From the NCBI RefSeq assembly GCF_003480915.1, contig NZ_QUKD01000003.1, forward strand, positions 429,605-493,604: a DNA stretch of 64,000 nucleotides, written 5' to 3'. The notes under the pieces were generated by a model. The model saw only the letters and a program-made list of their open reading frames with translations, was not told where the DNA came from and made no database searches. Every line of letters starts with the position of its first letter. The stretch's first letter is position 1. Positions 1 to 8,502 of the stretch are shown here, piece by piece. A program made the translations under genes and the position numbers. The DNA comes from Parabacteroides sp. TM07-1AC (lineage in GTDB: Bacteria > Bacteroidota > Bacteroidia > Bacteroidales > Tannerellaceae).

Positions 1-96
1 ATTCTTTGCAGAAACATTCAGTTTCGCAGTCTGTGCATAAGTTGCGGCTACCACCTGCGACAAGCAAATGGCTAGCATTAACACGGTTAATTTCAT
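1..96 (-). CDS. SusC/RagA-type TonB-dependent receptor, N-terminus only (runs off window)
   Basis: Only the first 32 codons are inside the window. They read MKLTVLMLAICLSQ... then TYAQTAKLNVSAKN. This is a signal peptide with an AxA-like cleavage region, followed by the start of what looks like a secretin/TonB short N-terminal (STN) domain. That arrangement is typical of SusC-family receptors whose transcription is controlled by an anti-sigma/ECF sigma pair. The FecR gene lies immediately upstream on the same strand, which supports the call. The body of the protein, TonB box and barrel cannot be seen, so substrate is unknown. Confidence 0.75.
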   Translation of the reverse strand, partial: MKLTVLMLAICLSQVVAATYAQTAKLNVSAKN

Positions 97-309
97 GATT
101 TTTATAGTCTTTTTGAAGGTTACAAAAACAACTATACGTTGATTATCCATACTTTAATTGTTTTAAGATTAAACACATTTTCCACGGCAATGGAAATTTA
201 ATTGAATCACACACAAAAGGAGAATCCGGCAAGATTTACACCTTTTTCTAAATTCTTACATTATCCACTCATTTCATTTGATTTTAGATTAACATTATTC
301 CTTTACTTC

Positions 310-1290
310 TTACTTCTCAGAAATTGTTACATGCCGATCATCTATCTTGTATTTAATCGGAATAGACAGGTTTACAATTTCCATAATATCTTTTATACTT
401 TGTCCCCGATAAAAAGTACCTGTAAATGTACGTTGATTTAAAATCTCGGAGTTTACGGTAAATTGCATGCCATAAACGTGACTTAACCGATCAAGAATTG
501 CCTTCAGGCTTTGTTCATGAAAATAATAATACCCTGTGGTCCAAGAGGTAAATTGTCTGGCATCTACATGAAAAAGTGAAGCTTGTTTCGTATTTCGATT
601 ATATATGAGCTGCTGGTTAGGACGCATAATTGTCCGTTCCGGAAAATTCATTGTTTTCAACTGTACTGAACCTTCCAACAATGTGGTTATCACCAATGAA
701 TCCAACGGGTAAGCCATCACATTGAATTTTGTTCCCAATGCTTCTATATCTTGTTCTTTGGTCTTTACGATGAAAGGCTTGTCTTTTTGTTTGGCAACAT
801 CAAAATAGGCCTCTCCTTCCAGATATACGATACGTTTGTCTTTGCCATAATCTTTGTCATAATGGAAAGTTGTTTTAGAGCCCAAACTGATATGTGTTCC
901 GTCCGGCAGTTCAACAACATCGGCTTCCAGTCCGTCTCCTCCGATATATTTGGAATATAAGCTATTATCTTCTTCATGAAAGAACAAGAAATACATAGAA
1001 CTGATTGCCACAGCCAAAAGGGCTACGGCAGCATAAGTACTGATTTGATACCAAAGATTGAAGCGGCGGGATTGTGAATTTTTCTTTTTATTTAGTAAAC
1101 GCCCCCAGCTTTCGCTTGTTTCCAAAGGGGTACTTAAAGGCAGACCTGCATCATACATTGCCTTAATTTCGAAAAATAACTCCTTATTAGAAGCACTCTC
1201 GTTCACCCAATTGTAAAAACAGTCTGTTTCTTCCTGGGTAAGATTATTCTGCAAATAACCTATAATTAACTCTGTATGTTCGTTTTCCAT
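310..1290 (-). CDS. FecR-family anti-sigma factor
   Basis: 326 residues. An N-terminal cytoplasmic part (about 1-80) is expected to bind the ECF sigma factor. One membrane segment follows (about 83-105, TYAAVALLAVAISSMYFLFF). The periplasmic FecR domain lies around 115-210, with the typical DGTHISLGSKT and YLEGEAYFDVA motifs. A C-terminal DUF4974 domain (about 255-326) would contact the STN domain of the partner SusC, whose gene starts about 210 bp downstream. The role is signal transfer from a substrate-loaded receptor to the sigma factor. The cognate sigma gene is probably the one at 2192-2737, but it is unusually far away, with two other genes or relics in between. Confidence 0.92.
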   Translation of the reverse strand: MENEHTELIIGYLQNNLTQEETDCFYNWVNESASNKELFFEIKAMYDAGLPLSTPLETSESWGRLLNKKKNSQSRRFNLWYQISTYAAVALLAVAISSMYFLFFHEEDNSLYSKYIGGDGLEADVVELPDGTHISLGSKTTFHYDKDYGKDKRIVYLEGEAYFDVAKQKDKPFIVKTKEQDIEALGTKFNVMAYPLDSLVITTLLEGSVQLKTMNFPERTIMRPNQQLIYNRNTKQASLFHVDARQFTSWTTGYYYFHEQSLKAILDRLSHVYGMQFTVNSEILNQRTFTGTFYRGQSIKDIMEIVNLSIPIKYKIDDRHVTISEK

Positions 1291-1440
1291 GATATCTTCT
1301 TTGAATTGCTACCTTTCGGTGACTTAGTCCTTTATGAACTTATAACGAATGGCAGCAAAAAAGTACTCACACAAAAACAAACTTTTTTTAAAATTAAATA
1401 CGAACGGTTGAAAATGAGGGTGAATACGGAAAGGAGCATA

Positions 1441-1713
1441 CTACAACCGGTAATACCTCTCCGCATTCCCGAAATAAATCTGAAATAACACATCTTCCGG
1501 CAAACTGAGGATAAGCGTCCAAACGCCGGGCTATCTCCCGGTAGTCCCATTCCAAGCTGCCCAGGTGGGCACCGGCGAAAGTCAGGCCGGGATAACGTTG
1601 CAAGATACGGTCCCGGGCTTCGATCTACTGCTGCCAGGAAGGGATTTCCGGATGCAGCCAGGCATAGTCGCATGAAAGTGAGCGTCTATCTTCGGAAAGT
1701 GTTCGAAGTCCAT
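1441..1713 (-). pseudogene. Decayed amidohydrolase (amidohydrolase_2 family) relic
   Basis: Three pieces of one family can be read in shifting frames. An N-terminal MDFEHFPKIDAHFHA from 1713 carries the metal-binding HxH-like start. After a frame change comes DYAWLHPEIPSWQQ, an in-frame TAG, then RYPGLTFAGAHLGSLEWDYR and EIARRLDAYPQF. A second shift gives the C-terminal end PEDVLFQIYFGNAERYYRL followed by a stop at 1441. Most of the middle of a normal protein of about 250-300 residues is missing. It therefore carries at least two frameshifts, one stop codon and an internal deletion, and cannot be functional. The family assignment rests on my recognition of these motifs. Confidence 0.75.
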
Positions 1714-1720
1714 CCTCCGG

Positions 1721-2161
1721 CTATTTTTTAAACGTCATTTTATAAACGTTGGTCTCTTTAGGTTCAAAGCCGACGGATCGGTACAACTGGTTTGCCGCAA
1801 CGCGTGTGGGACTGGAGGTCAGCATCAGGATGGAATTGCCGAGCGACTCCACATAACGGATGGCATGTTCTACCAACTTATAACCTAACGCCTTGCCACG
1901 AAAACGCTGGTCGACAACCACATCTTCTATCCAGTGCTTCTGCCCGGTAGGAGTTTTATAGGAACCGACCGTCAGCATGCCAGCTATTTCATCTTCATAG
2001 GAGATCAGGAAAAGGTGGCTGCTACCGGAGACGATCATCGTTTGCAAGTCGGTATCGGTAAACGAGACCGGGGAGGAAGTCAGCTGAGAAAGAAGCTCAT
2101 TAATGATACCGACATATGCCGGATCGAATTCTTTCACTTCGAATATCTTCATTCTTTCCAT
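1721..2161 (-). CDS. GNAT-family N-acetyltransferase
   Basis: 146 residues, the usual size of a single GNAT domain. The acetyl-CoA pyrophosphate-binding motif A is seen as DQRFRGKALGYKLVEHAI near residues 85-102, followed by the C-terminal GNAT signature NQLYRSVGFEPKETNVYKM. The substrate cannot be told from sequence. Translation could begin at the first Met or at the fourth residue (MKIFEV). It lies between the amidohydrolase relic and the ECF sigma gene on the same strand, and so may be co-transcribed with either. Confidence 0.88.
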   Translation of the reverse strand: MERMKIFEVKEFDPAYVGIINELLSQLTSSPVSFTDTDLQTMIVSGSSHLFLISYEDEIAGMLTVGSYKTPTGQKHWIEDVVVDQRFRGKALGYKLVEHAIRYVESLGNSILMLTSSPTRVAANQLYRSVGFEPKETNVYKMTFKK

Positions 2162-2191
2162 ATATAATAGGATTTAAGTAAAGCCCTAGGT

Positions 2192-2737
2192 TCAAATCAA
2201 GGTAAAAAGATAAAAGAAAAGATGCGAACAATGCTTACGGAGATAAAGCAAAGACCTGTACAGCTGGTTCTCAACTGTGCGGACAGAGAGACCCAACTGA
2301 TCCGCAATCTCGGCCGCTTTCATCCCTTTCAGATAGGAAAGACGGAAAATCTCCTGGTTCCTCTCGGGTAGCTCCGCCACTTTCTTCATCAAAAGATCCA
2401 ATAGGTCTTTCCGCATGAACAGTTCATCGGACGACTCAAAATAGTCCAGTTCCTCCAGTTTGAGCTGGACGGCCCGGTGATCCAGAATTTCCTGCTCCAT
2501 ATTCGAACGGCGCAGGTGATCGATACAGGCGTTGCGGACAGCAACGTAAAGAATACGTTTCAGATCGGCATCCGGAAGAAGGAAGACTTGTTTGTCCCAT
2601 AGCTTGAGAAAAACGTCGTGCACAATATCTTCCGCAAAGAAACCCGAGACGAACTTCCCCGCAAAGCGAAGTAACATCGGAGCATATTCAAGATATATGC
2701 GCTGATAGCAGTTTGTCGTCTGATCTTTCACTTCCAT
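2192..2737 (-). CDS. ECF-type RNA polymerase sigma-70 factor
   Basis: I take the start at 2737 (MEVKDQTTN), giving 181 residues; a longer reading frame to 2845 adds an atypical leader. Region 2 is seen in FAEDIVHDVFLKLWD, and region 4 with its helix-turn-helix in LPERNQEIFRLSYLKGMKAA and IADQLGLSVRTVENQLYRSL. This matches the Bacteroidota-expanded ECF family that works with FecR anti-sigma factors. The only visible partner is the FecR gene at 310-1290, on the same strand but separated by the GNAT gene and the amidohydrolase relic. Regulation of the SusC gene at the window edge is the likely job (inference). Confidence 0.9.
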   Translation of the reverse strand: MEVKDQTTNCYQRIYLEYAPMLLRFAGKFVSGFFAEDIVHDVFLKLWDKQVFLLPDADLKRILYVAVRNACIDHLRRSNMEQEILDHRAVQLKLEELDYFESSDELFMRKDLLDLLMKKVAELPERNQEIFRLSYLKGMKAAEIADQLGLSVRTVENQLYRSLLYLRKHCSHLFFYLFTLI

Positions 2738-3138
2738 CTTGCAAACATATAAAATATCAGGTATTATTCCGCAACTTCGCCCGCTTTTAACGCATATTAC
2801 CCGCTCAAAAAGTTCAGAAGCGGAAGAGTGTCCCCCCGAAGGCAACCTCTGCAGTCCGGCAGATATTTCAGGAGAGTAAGGCAGATATTTTCATTACACC
2901 GGCATCTATTTTCGAATACCTGCCGATTTATTTTTCGTCCGACAGGAGTCGAACAGCTGTTCGACTAGGCTCAGACAGCTATCCCACACAGGTCGAACAG
3001 CTGTCTGACCTGTGTCAAACAAAGATTATATCGGCACTTAAGAGAAAATACAACGGCATCCGGAAATCTTTTCCCCGGCAGAATGGTAAATACATCCCGG
3101 CAAGAGGCAACAGGAAGACACCCGAAGTCGCAAAACAG
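2738..3138. other. Intergenic region with palindromic repeats
   Basis: About 400 bp with no credible gene. It holds a perfect 18-bp palindrome (GTCGAACAGCTGTTCGAC, 2948-2965) and a related 30-bp hairpin with arms ACACAGGTC (2986-2994) and GACCTGTGT (3007-3015) around the same GAACAGCTGT core. Two loose repeats of GGCAGATATTT lie near 2856 and 2881. No promoter was confidently assigned. Confidence 0.6.
2948..3015. repeat. Pair of related palindromes with a GAACAGCTGTxC core
   Basis: The first unit is a perfect 18-bp palindrome at 2948-2965. The second, at 2986-3015, has 9-bp complementary arms and contains the same core GTCGAACAGCTGTCTGAC with one asymmetric change. There is no T-tract, so these do not look like intrinsic terminators. 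They could be protein-binding sites or copies of a small extragenic palindromic repeat. Confidence 0.65.
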
Positions 3139-3176
3139 AAAAAGGGCACAAGCCGATCGCGACCTGTGCCCTTTTT
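3139..3176 (-). terminator. Rho-independent terminator of the secreted-protein gene
   Basis: A strong hairpin: AAAAAGGGCACA at 3139-3150 pairs with TGTGCCCTTTTT at 3165-3176. It lies 9 bp after the stop codon of the gene ending at 3185 and has a T-run on the transcript side of the minus strand. Confidence 0.85.
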
Positions 3177-3184
3177 CCATCTCT

Positions 3185-6100
3185 TTACTTTACAATAAAA
3201 CTATGTACGGACGGCTCATCGAAAGTGACGGAGTCGATCGCACCCGTTTCGGTATTGAAATAGCGGATCGTGTCCTTCTCCGTATTCTGGACGGTTACCT
3301 TCCAGCCGTCGCCTTCCCGGTCGATCGACAGGATATCCGTCGTGTTGCTGCCGGGAGATACGGCCAGGCCGTCGGCACAATGAACGGTTTCGATGTGATA
3401 ACGTCTTACATCGACCGGGAATTTCTTACCGTTGCAGATAAATGTAGCTTCATGTTTCTGCTCATTACTTTGCCAATCCGTGTTCAACAGATAAATTGTA
3501 CGACGGTCTTTACTGTCCCAAACCGTAAAACCAACAGACGGGGCGGCTTCGATCCAACCTTTCGAAAGCTCTTCACCGGTCGTTGCCGATGCCAACTCAC
3601 GCATCGTAGCTTCATACTGGCTTCTCAGGGAAGCCTCCGCCGGATAGACCGTTTGCGGGAAATAGATGATCTTACCCGATCCGAACGGGACTACAGTTTT
3701 TGCAGACAACGATTTATAGTTATCACCCAGCATCTCACGAATAACGGCATCATTTACCGGGAATTTCACCGGCTGGTCCGGTTGAAGTTCTGCATTCAGA
3801 TGAGCAGCTGTCAAAACAAGCGTGCCACCTCCAAATACATAGTTACGGATACGGAGGAAATCGCCCTCCTCAAAACTGTTCCACCCCAGGAAAACCATTG
3901 CCTTATATTTATTCATCACATCCTGCGGAGCTTCAATAGGCAAGATATCTACTGTTCCATAAGGCGTAGAAGTAAACCAACCTTTCGGACCGCAACCGTC
4001 GACGATATTATCAGGATAAAAGACATTCAGTAAATCAAAACTTTCCGTCGCCTTATTGAACGCCCATTTATCTCCTTTCTGCGACCACAGACTGCCGCGA
4101 CCGAATGATTTCCAGGCATCGTTTCTTCCCTGGATAACAGCGATATTACTTTTCAGTTCGCCACGGCGGGTATGCGTTTCTATAAAGTCCAGTACACGAT
4201 GCTGCGCGTACAGATGTTCCTTACCGGACTGGGAATAACGGTCGTTGGCATATTCATCCAGCCACAATGCCTCTTCGGTGTTCATATGGGAAGAGCCGTG
4301 CATATAGGCAACTGCCAGCGACATATATAAACGCAGGGAATGCTTCGGATCGGTGAAAGGTCCTGATCCCCACTGCATGGCATGCAAAGTTCCATAGTCC
4401 TGTTTGCTATAGGCACGTGAAGCACCACGCAGCGAAGAGAGGATAATTTCTTCCGGACCGTACATCTGTTCGGCTCCCAACCAGTTATAACCTGCCTGAT
4501 ACAAATAGCGGAACATAGTAGACGGTCCCGTATGACGACTGCTCTCTCCCTTGGAGTAACGGAAATTCTCAACCAGTTTACGAGCACCGTCAGCCATATC
4601 TTTCACACCCTGCGGGTCATAGTGAATAAATACGCCATGATCGGTATAGATAGGACGATGTTTGGCAAAGATACCGCCATAAGGACGGTTACGGGCAGCC
4701 ATATCCGAAAAGACTCCCTGATAGAGGAAATGTTGCCAGTAATAATAACCGCCGTCATTTTCATGCGCCTGCTTTCCGCGGAACATGGGAGAAGCCAGTG
4801 TTTCCAGATCCGGGTTGATACGTTTTCCTGCCAGCGTACGTCCTTCCACCTGCCAGGCATAAGGGACCTGTAACTTATTCAGCAAACCGGTATAGTGACG
4901 AATCACTTCCGGACGGGCCACACGGAAACCGCTCCACTGGTAAGACGGACGGAACTGGTACCAGTTTCCGACACGTTTGGAAATATACCATTTGAAGAAA
5001 TAATCATACGGCGTATATTCCTTATCGATATAAATTTCATCGCCCGAAGAGATATACACCTCATCCGGTTCTTTTTCTATGATCTGGCGAATCATGACTT
5101 CCGCTTTCCGGCTGCCGTCGTCGAAGGTCATCGGAACAGCAGACGCATAATCGCCGGCACGAAATTCCACTACATGCAAACCGGTCTCTTTCAATTCTAT
5201 TTCCTGAAATGAGGGAATGACTGCAGCCGGAGCCTGTACCTTCAAACGAACATCCGGCTTATTGGTTTCCACCAAAACACCAAAAGCAGCTCCTGCCGTT
5301 ACATATTCCGGAACGGAGACCACTTCGAAGTCGCGGGCACTCTCCTCGATAATCTCCAGGGAACGGAGTTCATACGGATAAGCAGCCCGGTTATCTTCTT
5401 TCAATAAAGTCAGTTTCAAATCCCCTTTCCCCTGTACGGCATCCGGCAGAAGGATATAGAAGTCGGCAATATCGGAAGCTCTGTCGAAAATATTACCTTC
5501 GTAAACAGTCGTGCCGTTAAAATCCAGCCTCCAACGCGGCCAGCTCCGGGTAGACAGGTTACAGCCTGTCCAGTAATTATAATCGTCTGTTTTATCGGCA
5601 AACTTTGCAAAAGGAATGGAGCATACCTGTTTCTTGTTCTGCGTCAACCTCGGAGCTTCCACCCAGCACTCGCCACTGAAATGCGTGCCACCGATGCGCA
5701 GGAAGGCACAGGCTACATTTTCCGGCAGGATAAATTTCTGCGTCACAGACTGAAACTTGCCGGAACCTTCGGGCACCGGAAAATAAAGCAGGGAATCCGG
5801 GCGATCATAAATATCGTCTTTGTAGCGTCCCGGCTTTTTATAGAATAACTCGATCTCCACCCCGAAGTCTCCGCCGGATGACACGGACAGATTCTGACGC
5901 TTTACGACCGGCAATGTCACCGTCAATTCACCGGGTTTCAGCAAGTCACCCGACAGGCGGTAATAAGCATGCCGCTCGAAGTTATTATCTTCTCCTTTGA
6001 AATATAAGGAGTACTTATCCTTCTTCACATGAACGGAATCCAGATTGTCATCGATATAGAACTCCGACCGCCTGAACATTTCTTCGCCTCTTTTCTCAAA

Positions 6101-6331
6101 AGGTGCCGGCATTTGCACACCGCCGACTACACGAAGGAATTTCCGGACAGGCCACGCTTGTTCTTCAAACGAGATGCTTTCGGTAACACTGCTACCCGGC
6201 ATCAATACATGGACCTTCCCGCCCGCGGAAGGAGTGAACAGTACCGTTCTTTTCTCTGTCTGCACATCATCGGCAAACACGGAGGATACGGCTAACAATT
6301 GACAGATCAGAAGATAAAAGACTTTTTTCAT
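3185..6331 (-). CDS. Large secreted protein, glycoside-hydrolase-like, function unknown
   Basis: 1048 residues beginning with a Sec signal peptide (MKKVFYLLICQLLAVSSVFA). The N-terminal 350 residues look like beta-rich carbohydrate-binding or Ig-like modules. The middle (about 420-720) is rich in Trp, Tyr and acidic residues, with segments such as YNWLGAEQMYGPEE and NTEEALWLDEYAND; this could be a barrel-type hydrolase fold. The region around 770-880 (FLRIRNYVFGGGTLVLTAAH) resembles the glutamine-amidotransferase-like domain of beta-galactosidase-type enzymes. I do not recognise a specific CAZy family. It is monocistronic, with its own terminator, divergent from ribF, and has no SusCD partner nearby. 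A secreted glycan-acting enzyme is plausible but unproven. Confidence 0.55.
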   Translation of the reverse strand: MKKVFYLLICQLLAVSSVFADDVQTEKRTVLFTPSAGGKVHVLMPGSSVTESISFEEQAWPVRKFLRVVGGVQMPAPFEKRGEEMFRRSEFYIDDNLDSVHVKKDKYSLYFKGEDNNFERHAYYRLSGDLLKPGELTVTLPVVKRQNLSVSSGGDFGVEIELFYKKPGRYKDDIYDRPDSLLYFPVPEGSGKFQSVTQKFILPENVACAFLRIGGTHFSGECWVEAPRLTQNKKQVCSIPFAKFADKTDDYNYWTGCNLSTRSWPRWRLDFNGTTVYEGNIFDRASDIADFYILLPDAVQGKGDLKLTLLKEDNRAAYPYELRSLEIIEESARDFEVVSVPEYVTAGAAFGVLVETNKPDVRLKVQAPAAVIPSFQEIELKETGLHVVEFRAGDYASAVPMTFDDGSRKAEVMIRQIIEKEPDEVYISSGDEIYIDKEYTPYDYFFKWYISKRVGNWYQFRPSYQWSGFRVARPEVIRHYTGLLNKLQVPYAWQVEGRTLAGKRINPDLETLASPMFRGKQAHENDGGYYYWQHFLYQGVFSDMAARNRPYGGIFAKHRPIYTDHGVFIHYDPQGVKDMADGARKLVENFRYSKGESSRHTGPSTMFRYLYQAGYNWLGAEQMYGPEEIILSSLRGASRAYSKQDYGTLHAMQWGSGPFTDPKHSLRLYMSLAVAYMHGSSHMNTEEALWLDEYANDRYSQSGKEHLYAQHRVLDFIETHTRRGELKSNIAVIQGRNDAWKSFGRGSLWSQKGDKWAFNKATESFDLLNVFYPDNIVDGCGPKGWFTSTPYGTVDILPIEAPQDVMNKYKAMVFLGWNSFEEGDFLRIRNYVFGGGTLVLTAAHLNAELQPDQPVKFPVNDAVIREMLGDNYKSLSAKTVVPFGSGKIIYFPQTVYPAEASLRSQYEATMRELASATTGEELSKGWIEAAPSVGFTVWDSKDRRTIYLLNTDWQSNEQKHEATFICNGKKFPVDVRRYHIETVHCADGLAVSPGSNTTDILSIDREGDGWKVTVQNTEKDTIRYFNTETGAIDSVTFDEPSVHSFIVK

Positions 6332-6388
6332 AACTAATATTCAGAGATGTCTGTTAATAAATCAGCTCAAAAGTACAATTAATTTATG

Positions 6389-6396
6389 TACTTTTG
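6389..6396 (+). promoter_or_regulatory. Bacteroidota -7 promoter box of ribF
   Basis: TACTTTTG matches the TAnnTTTG -7 consensus and lies 27 bp upstream of the ribF start. The surrounding bases ATTTATGTACTTTTGCC recur almost exactly in front of the PorP/SprF gene near 63444. No clear -33 TTTG was seen. Confidence 0.55.
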
Positions 6397-6423
6397 CCAT
6401 TCCATTGAACGAATAGAAAGAAA

Positions 6424-7350
6424 ATGATCGTTATCAGAGATACGGATTTATTAAAAGGGAAAAGACTGGTCGCCACCATCGGGTTCTTCGATGGAGTCCA
6501 TTTGGGCCACCGGTTCCTGATCGATGAACTGAAAGGTATTGCCAGGGCTAAAAATCAACCCTCGGCAGTTATCACCTTCCCGGAACACCCACGCGCCGTA
6601 TTACATTCGGATTATCAGCCGAAATTACTAAATTCATTCGAGGAAAAACTAGAGCAACTGGCAACTACCGGAGTCGATTATTGCATCGTCCTCGATTTTA
6701 CGATAGAGCTGTCGCGATTGACGGCGCAAGAGTTTATCACTTCCATATTGGCAGAAAAACTCCACACAGATGCGTTACTGATCGGTTACGACCATCGGTT
6801 CGGACACGACCGCAAAGACGGTTTCGAGCAATACGTTGTTTATGGTGCCGCCTGCGGAATGGAAGTGCTGAAAGCCTCTCCCTATGACGAAGGGCGTACA
6901 GCAGTCAGTTCTTCGGAGATCCGGAAATTATTGACCGACTGCCATGTGGAAGAAGCCGCCCGGTTGCTGACTTATCCCTACAGGCTGCAGGGAACGATCG
7001 TAAACGGATATAAAGTCGGGCGCAAACTGGGATTTCCGACCGCCAACATACAGGTGGACGAACCTTTTAAAATTGTTCCGGGAATCGGAGTATATGCCGT
7101 CTGGGTGTATCTGAAAGGGAAAAGATATAAAGGAATGTTGTATATCGGCAACCGCCCCACGCTCGATAACGGCGATAATATCACATTGGAAGTGAATATA
7201 CTGGACTTCTCGGGAGACATCTATAATAATGAAATAACCGTTGCGTTTATATATTATGTACGAGGCGATGTCAAGTTTAACTCGCTGGAAGAACTGATTG
7301 AGCAGCTCGGCCGTGATCGGGAGACAGTGGATAAGATATTAATTAGTTGA
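6424..7350 (+). CDS. ribF: Bifunctional riboflavin kinase / FAD synthetase
   Basis: 308 residues, the usual length. The N-terminal nucleotidyltransferase domain carries GFFDGVHLGHRFLI (about residues 19-32), and the flavokinase domain begins near 185 with GYKVGRKLGFPTANIQ. It makes FMN from riboflavin and ATP, then FAD, in the cytoplasm. The stop codon TGA lies inside a TTGACAG repeat element (7346-7441) that separates it from the next gene, so the two may still form one transcript. Confidence 0.97.
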   Translation: MIVIRDTDLLKGKRLVATIGFFDGVHLGHRFLIDELKGIARAKNQPSAVITFPEHPRAVLHSDYQPKLLNSFEEKLEQLATTGVDYCIVLDFTIELSRLTAQEFITSILAEKLHTDALLIGYDHRFGHDRKDGFEQYVVYGAACGMEVLKASPYDEGRTAVSSSEIRKLLTDCHVEEAARLLTYPYRLQGTIVNGYKVGRKLGFPTANIQVDEPFKIVPGIGVYAVWVYLKGKRYKGMLYIGNRPTLDNGDNITLEVNILDFSGDIYNNEITVAFIYYVRGDVKFNSLEELIEQLGRDRETVDKILIS

Positions 7351-7441
7351 CAGTTGACAAGTGACAGTTGACAGTTATTGGCAAGGAGTAAGTGTTGCCG
7401 GTAACTTCAACTGTCAATTGTCAACTGTCAACTGTCAACTA
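7346..7441. repeat. TTGACAG hairpin element, copy A
   Basis: The left half carries repeated GTTGACA/AGTGACA units from 7346 to about 7378. The right half carries the complementary TCAACTGTCAA units at 7408-7441. The two can form a long hairpin around an unrelated loop. It begins in the ribF stop codon and ends just before the ATG of the next gene. Three other copies are at 32757, 34688 and 39185. Confidence 0.85.
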
Positions 7442-7448
7442 TAAAAAA

Positions 7449-8498
7449 ATGTACTACGAAGCAATAGATACTTTAAAAGGGATGATCAGTCGTCCTTCTT
7501 TCAGCCGGGATGAAGCTGCTGTAGCCGATTTCCTGCAACAAAGCTGGCAGGCAGCCGGACATACAGTACACCGTAAAGGAAATAACCTGTGGATTGTTTC
7601 CCCCGGTTTCGATCTGAATAAGCCGACCCTGTTGCTGAACTCACATATCGATACCGTCAAACCGGCCTCCGGCTGGACAAAAGATCCTTTCCACCCGGAA
7701 GAAAGCGAAGACGAAAAGCTATATGGCCTGGGAAGTAATGATGCCGGAGCAAGCGTTGTCTCATTATATGCAGCTTTCTCCCTGCTGACCGGCAAGGAAC
7801 AGGCATACAATCTGATATTCTTGGCATCCTGCGAAGAAGAAGTATCCGGCAAAAACGGTCTGGAGAGCGTTCTTCCCGACTTACCTCCGATTGCTTTCGC
7901 TATTGTCGGCGAACCAACCAAAATGCAACCGGCTGTAGCCGAAAAAGGGCTGATGGTCCTCGACTGTGTTTCCATCGGGAAAGCTGGACATGCCGCCCGG
8001 AATGAAGGAATCAACGCGATCACACTGGCGATAAAAGACATTGAATGGTTCAACAACCATCAGTTTCCGGAAAAAAGCGATTTCCTCGGACCGGTAAAGA
8101 TGAGCGTCACGATCATTCATGCCGGAACGCAGCATAATGTCGTTCCCGACCGCTGTGAATTTACGGTCGATATCCGTACCAACGAGTTCTATCCCAACGA
8201 GAAACTGTTTGAACTGATAAAAGAGCAGGTCGGCTGTGAAGTAAAAGCGCGCAGTTTCCGCCTGAACTCGACGCGAACCGACCTCAGCCACCCGTTCGTA
8301 CAGCGGGCGATCCTGATGGGAAAAGAACCGTTCGGCTCGCCTACGCTAAGCGACCAGGCACTTATGCCGTTCCCGTCCGTCAAGATCGGTCCGGGCAACT
8401 CTGCCCGCTCACATGCGGCAGACGAGTACATCGGGCTGTTGGAAATAAGGGAAGCGATCGACACCTATGTACGGTTACTGGACGGACTGAAACTCTAA
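7449..8498 (+). CDS. argE: M20-family metallo-deacylase, N-acyl-ornithine deacylase type
   Basis: 349 residues from ATG 7449; the reading frame extends upstream only through the TTGACAG repeat, so I reject the earlier start. Zinc-peptidase M20 motifs are visible: LLLNSHIDTVKP (metal His/Asp), GSNDAGASV, then ASCEEEVSGKNG (catalytic and metal Glu pair) and IVGEPTKMQPA. The dimerisation domain is around 170-280, and a late His (SARSHAADEYIG) fits the last metal ligand. The best family match is ArgE/DapE-like. In Bacteroides the arginine pathway uses N-succinyl rather than N-acetyl intermediates, so the true substrate may be N-succinylornithine (inference). Confidence 0.82.
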   Translation: MYYEAIDTLKGMISRPSFSRDEAAVADFLQQSWQAAGHTVHRKGNNLWIVSPGFDLNKPTLLLNSHIDTVKPASGWTKDPFHPEESEDEKLYGLGSNDAGASVVSLYAAFSLLTGKEQAYNLIFLASCEEEVSGKNGLESVLPDLPPIAFAIVGEPTKMQPAVAEKGLMVLDCVSIGKAGHAARNEGINAITLAIKDIEWFNNHQFPEKSDFLGPVKMSVTIIHAGTQHNVVPDRCEFTVDIRTNEFYPNEKLFELIKEQVGCEVKARSFRLNSTRTDLSHPFVQRAILMGKEPFGSPTLSDQALMPFPSVKIGPGNSARSHAADEYIGLLEIREAIDTYVRLLDGLKL

Positions 8499-8502
8499 TC
8501 GT

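Noticed and set aside
1332..1673. 113-residue minus-strand frame over the amidohydrolase relic
   Set aside because: It reads the wrong frame of the relic; the recognisable family motifs are in the neighbouring frames.
2180..2210. tRNA-like T-arm (GGTTCAAATC) near the sigma gene end
   Set aside because: No matching acceptor, D-arm or anticodon stem around it; it overlaps the end of the sigma gene.
3083..4033. 316-residue plus-strand frame opposite the large secreted protein gene
   Set aside because: It lies on the reverse strand of a convincing 1048-residue gene and has no recognisable domain; a mirror effect of codon composition.
7346..7441. Intrinsic terminator after ribF
   Set aside because: The long stem is made of repeated heptamers and lacks a T-run; the same structure occurs at three other stop codons, so it was classed as a repeat element.
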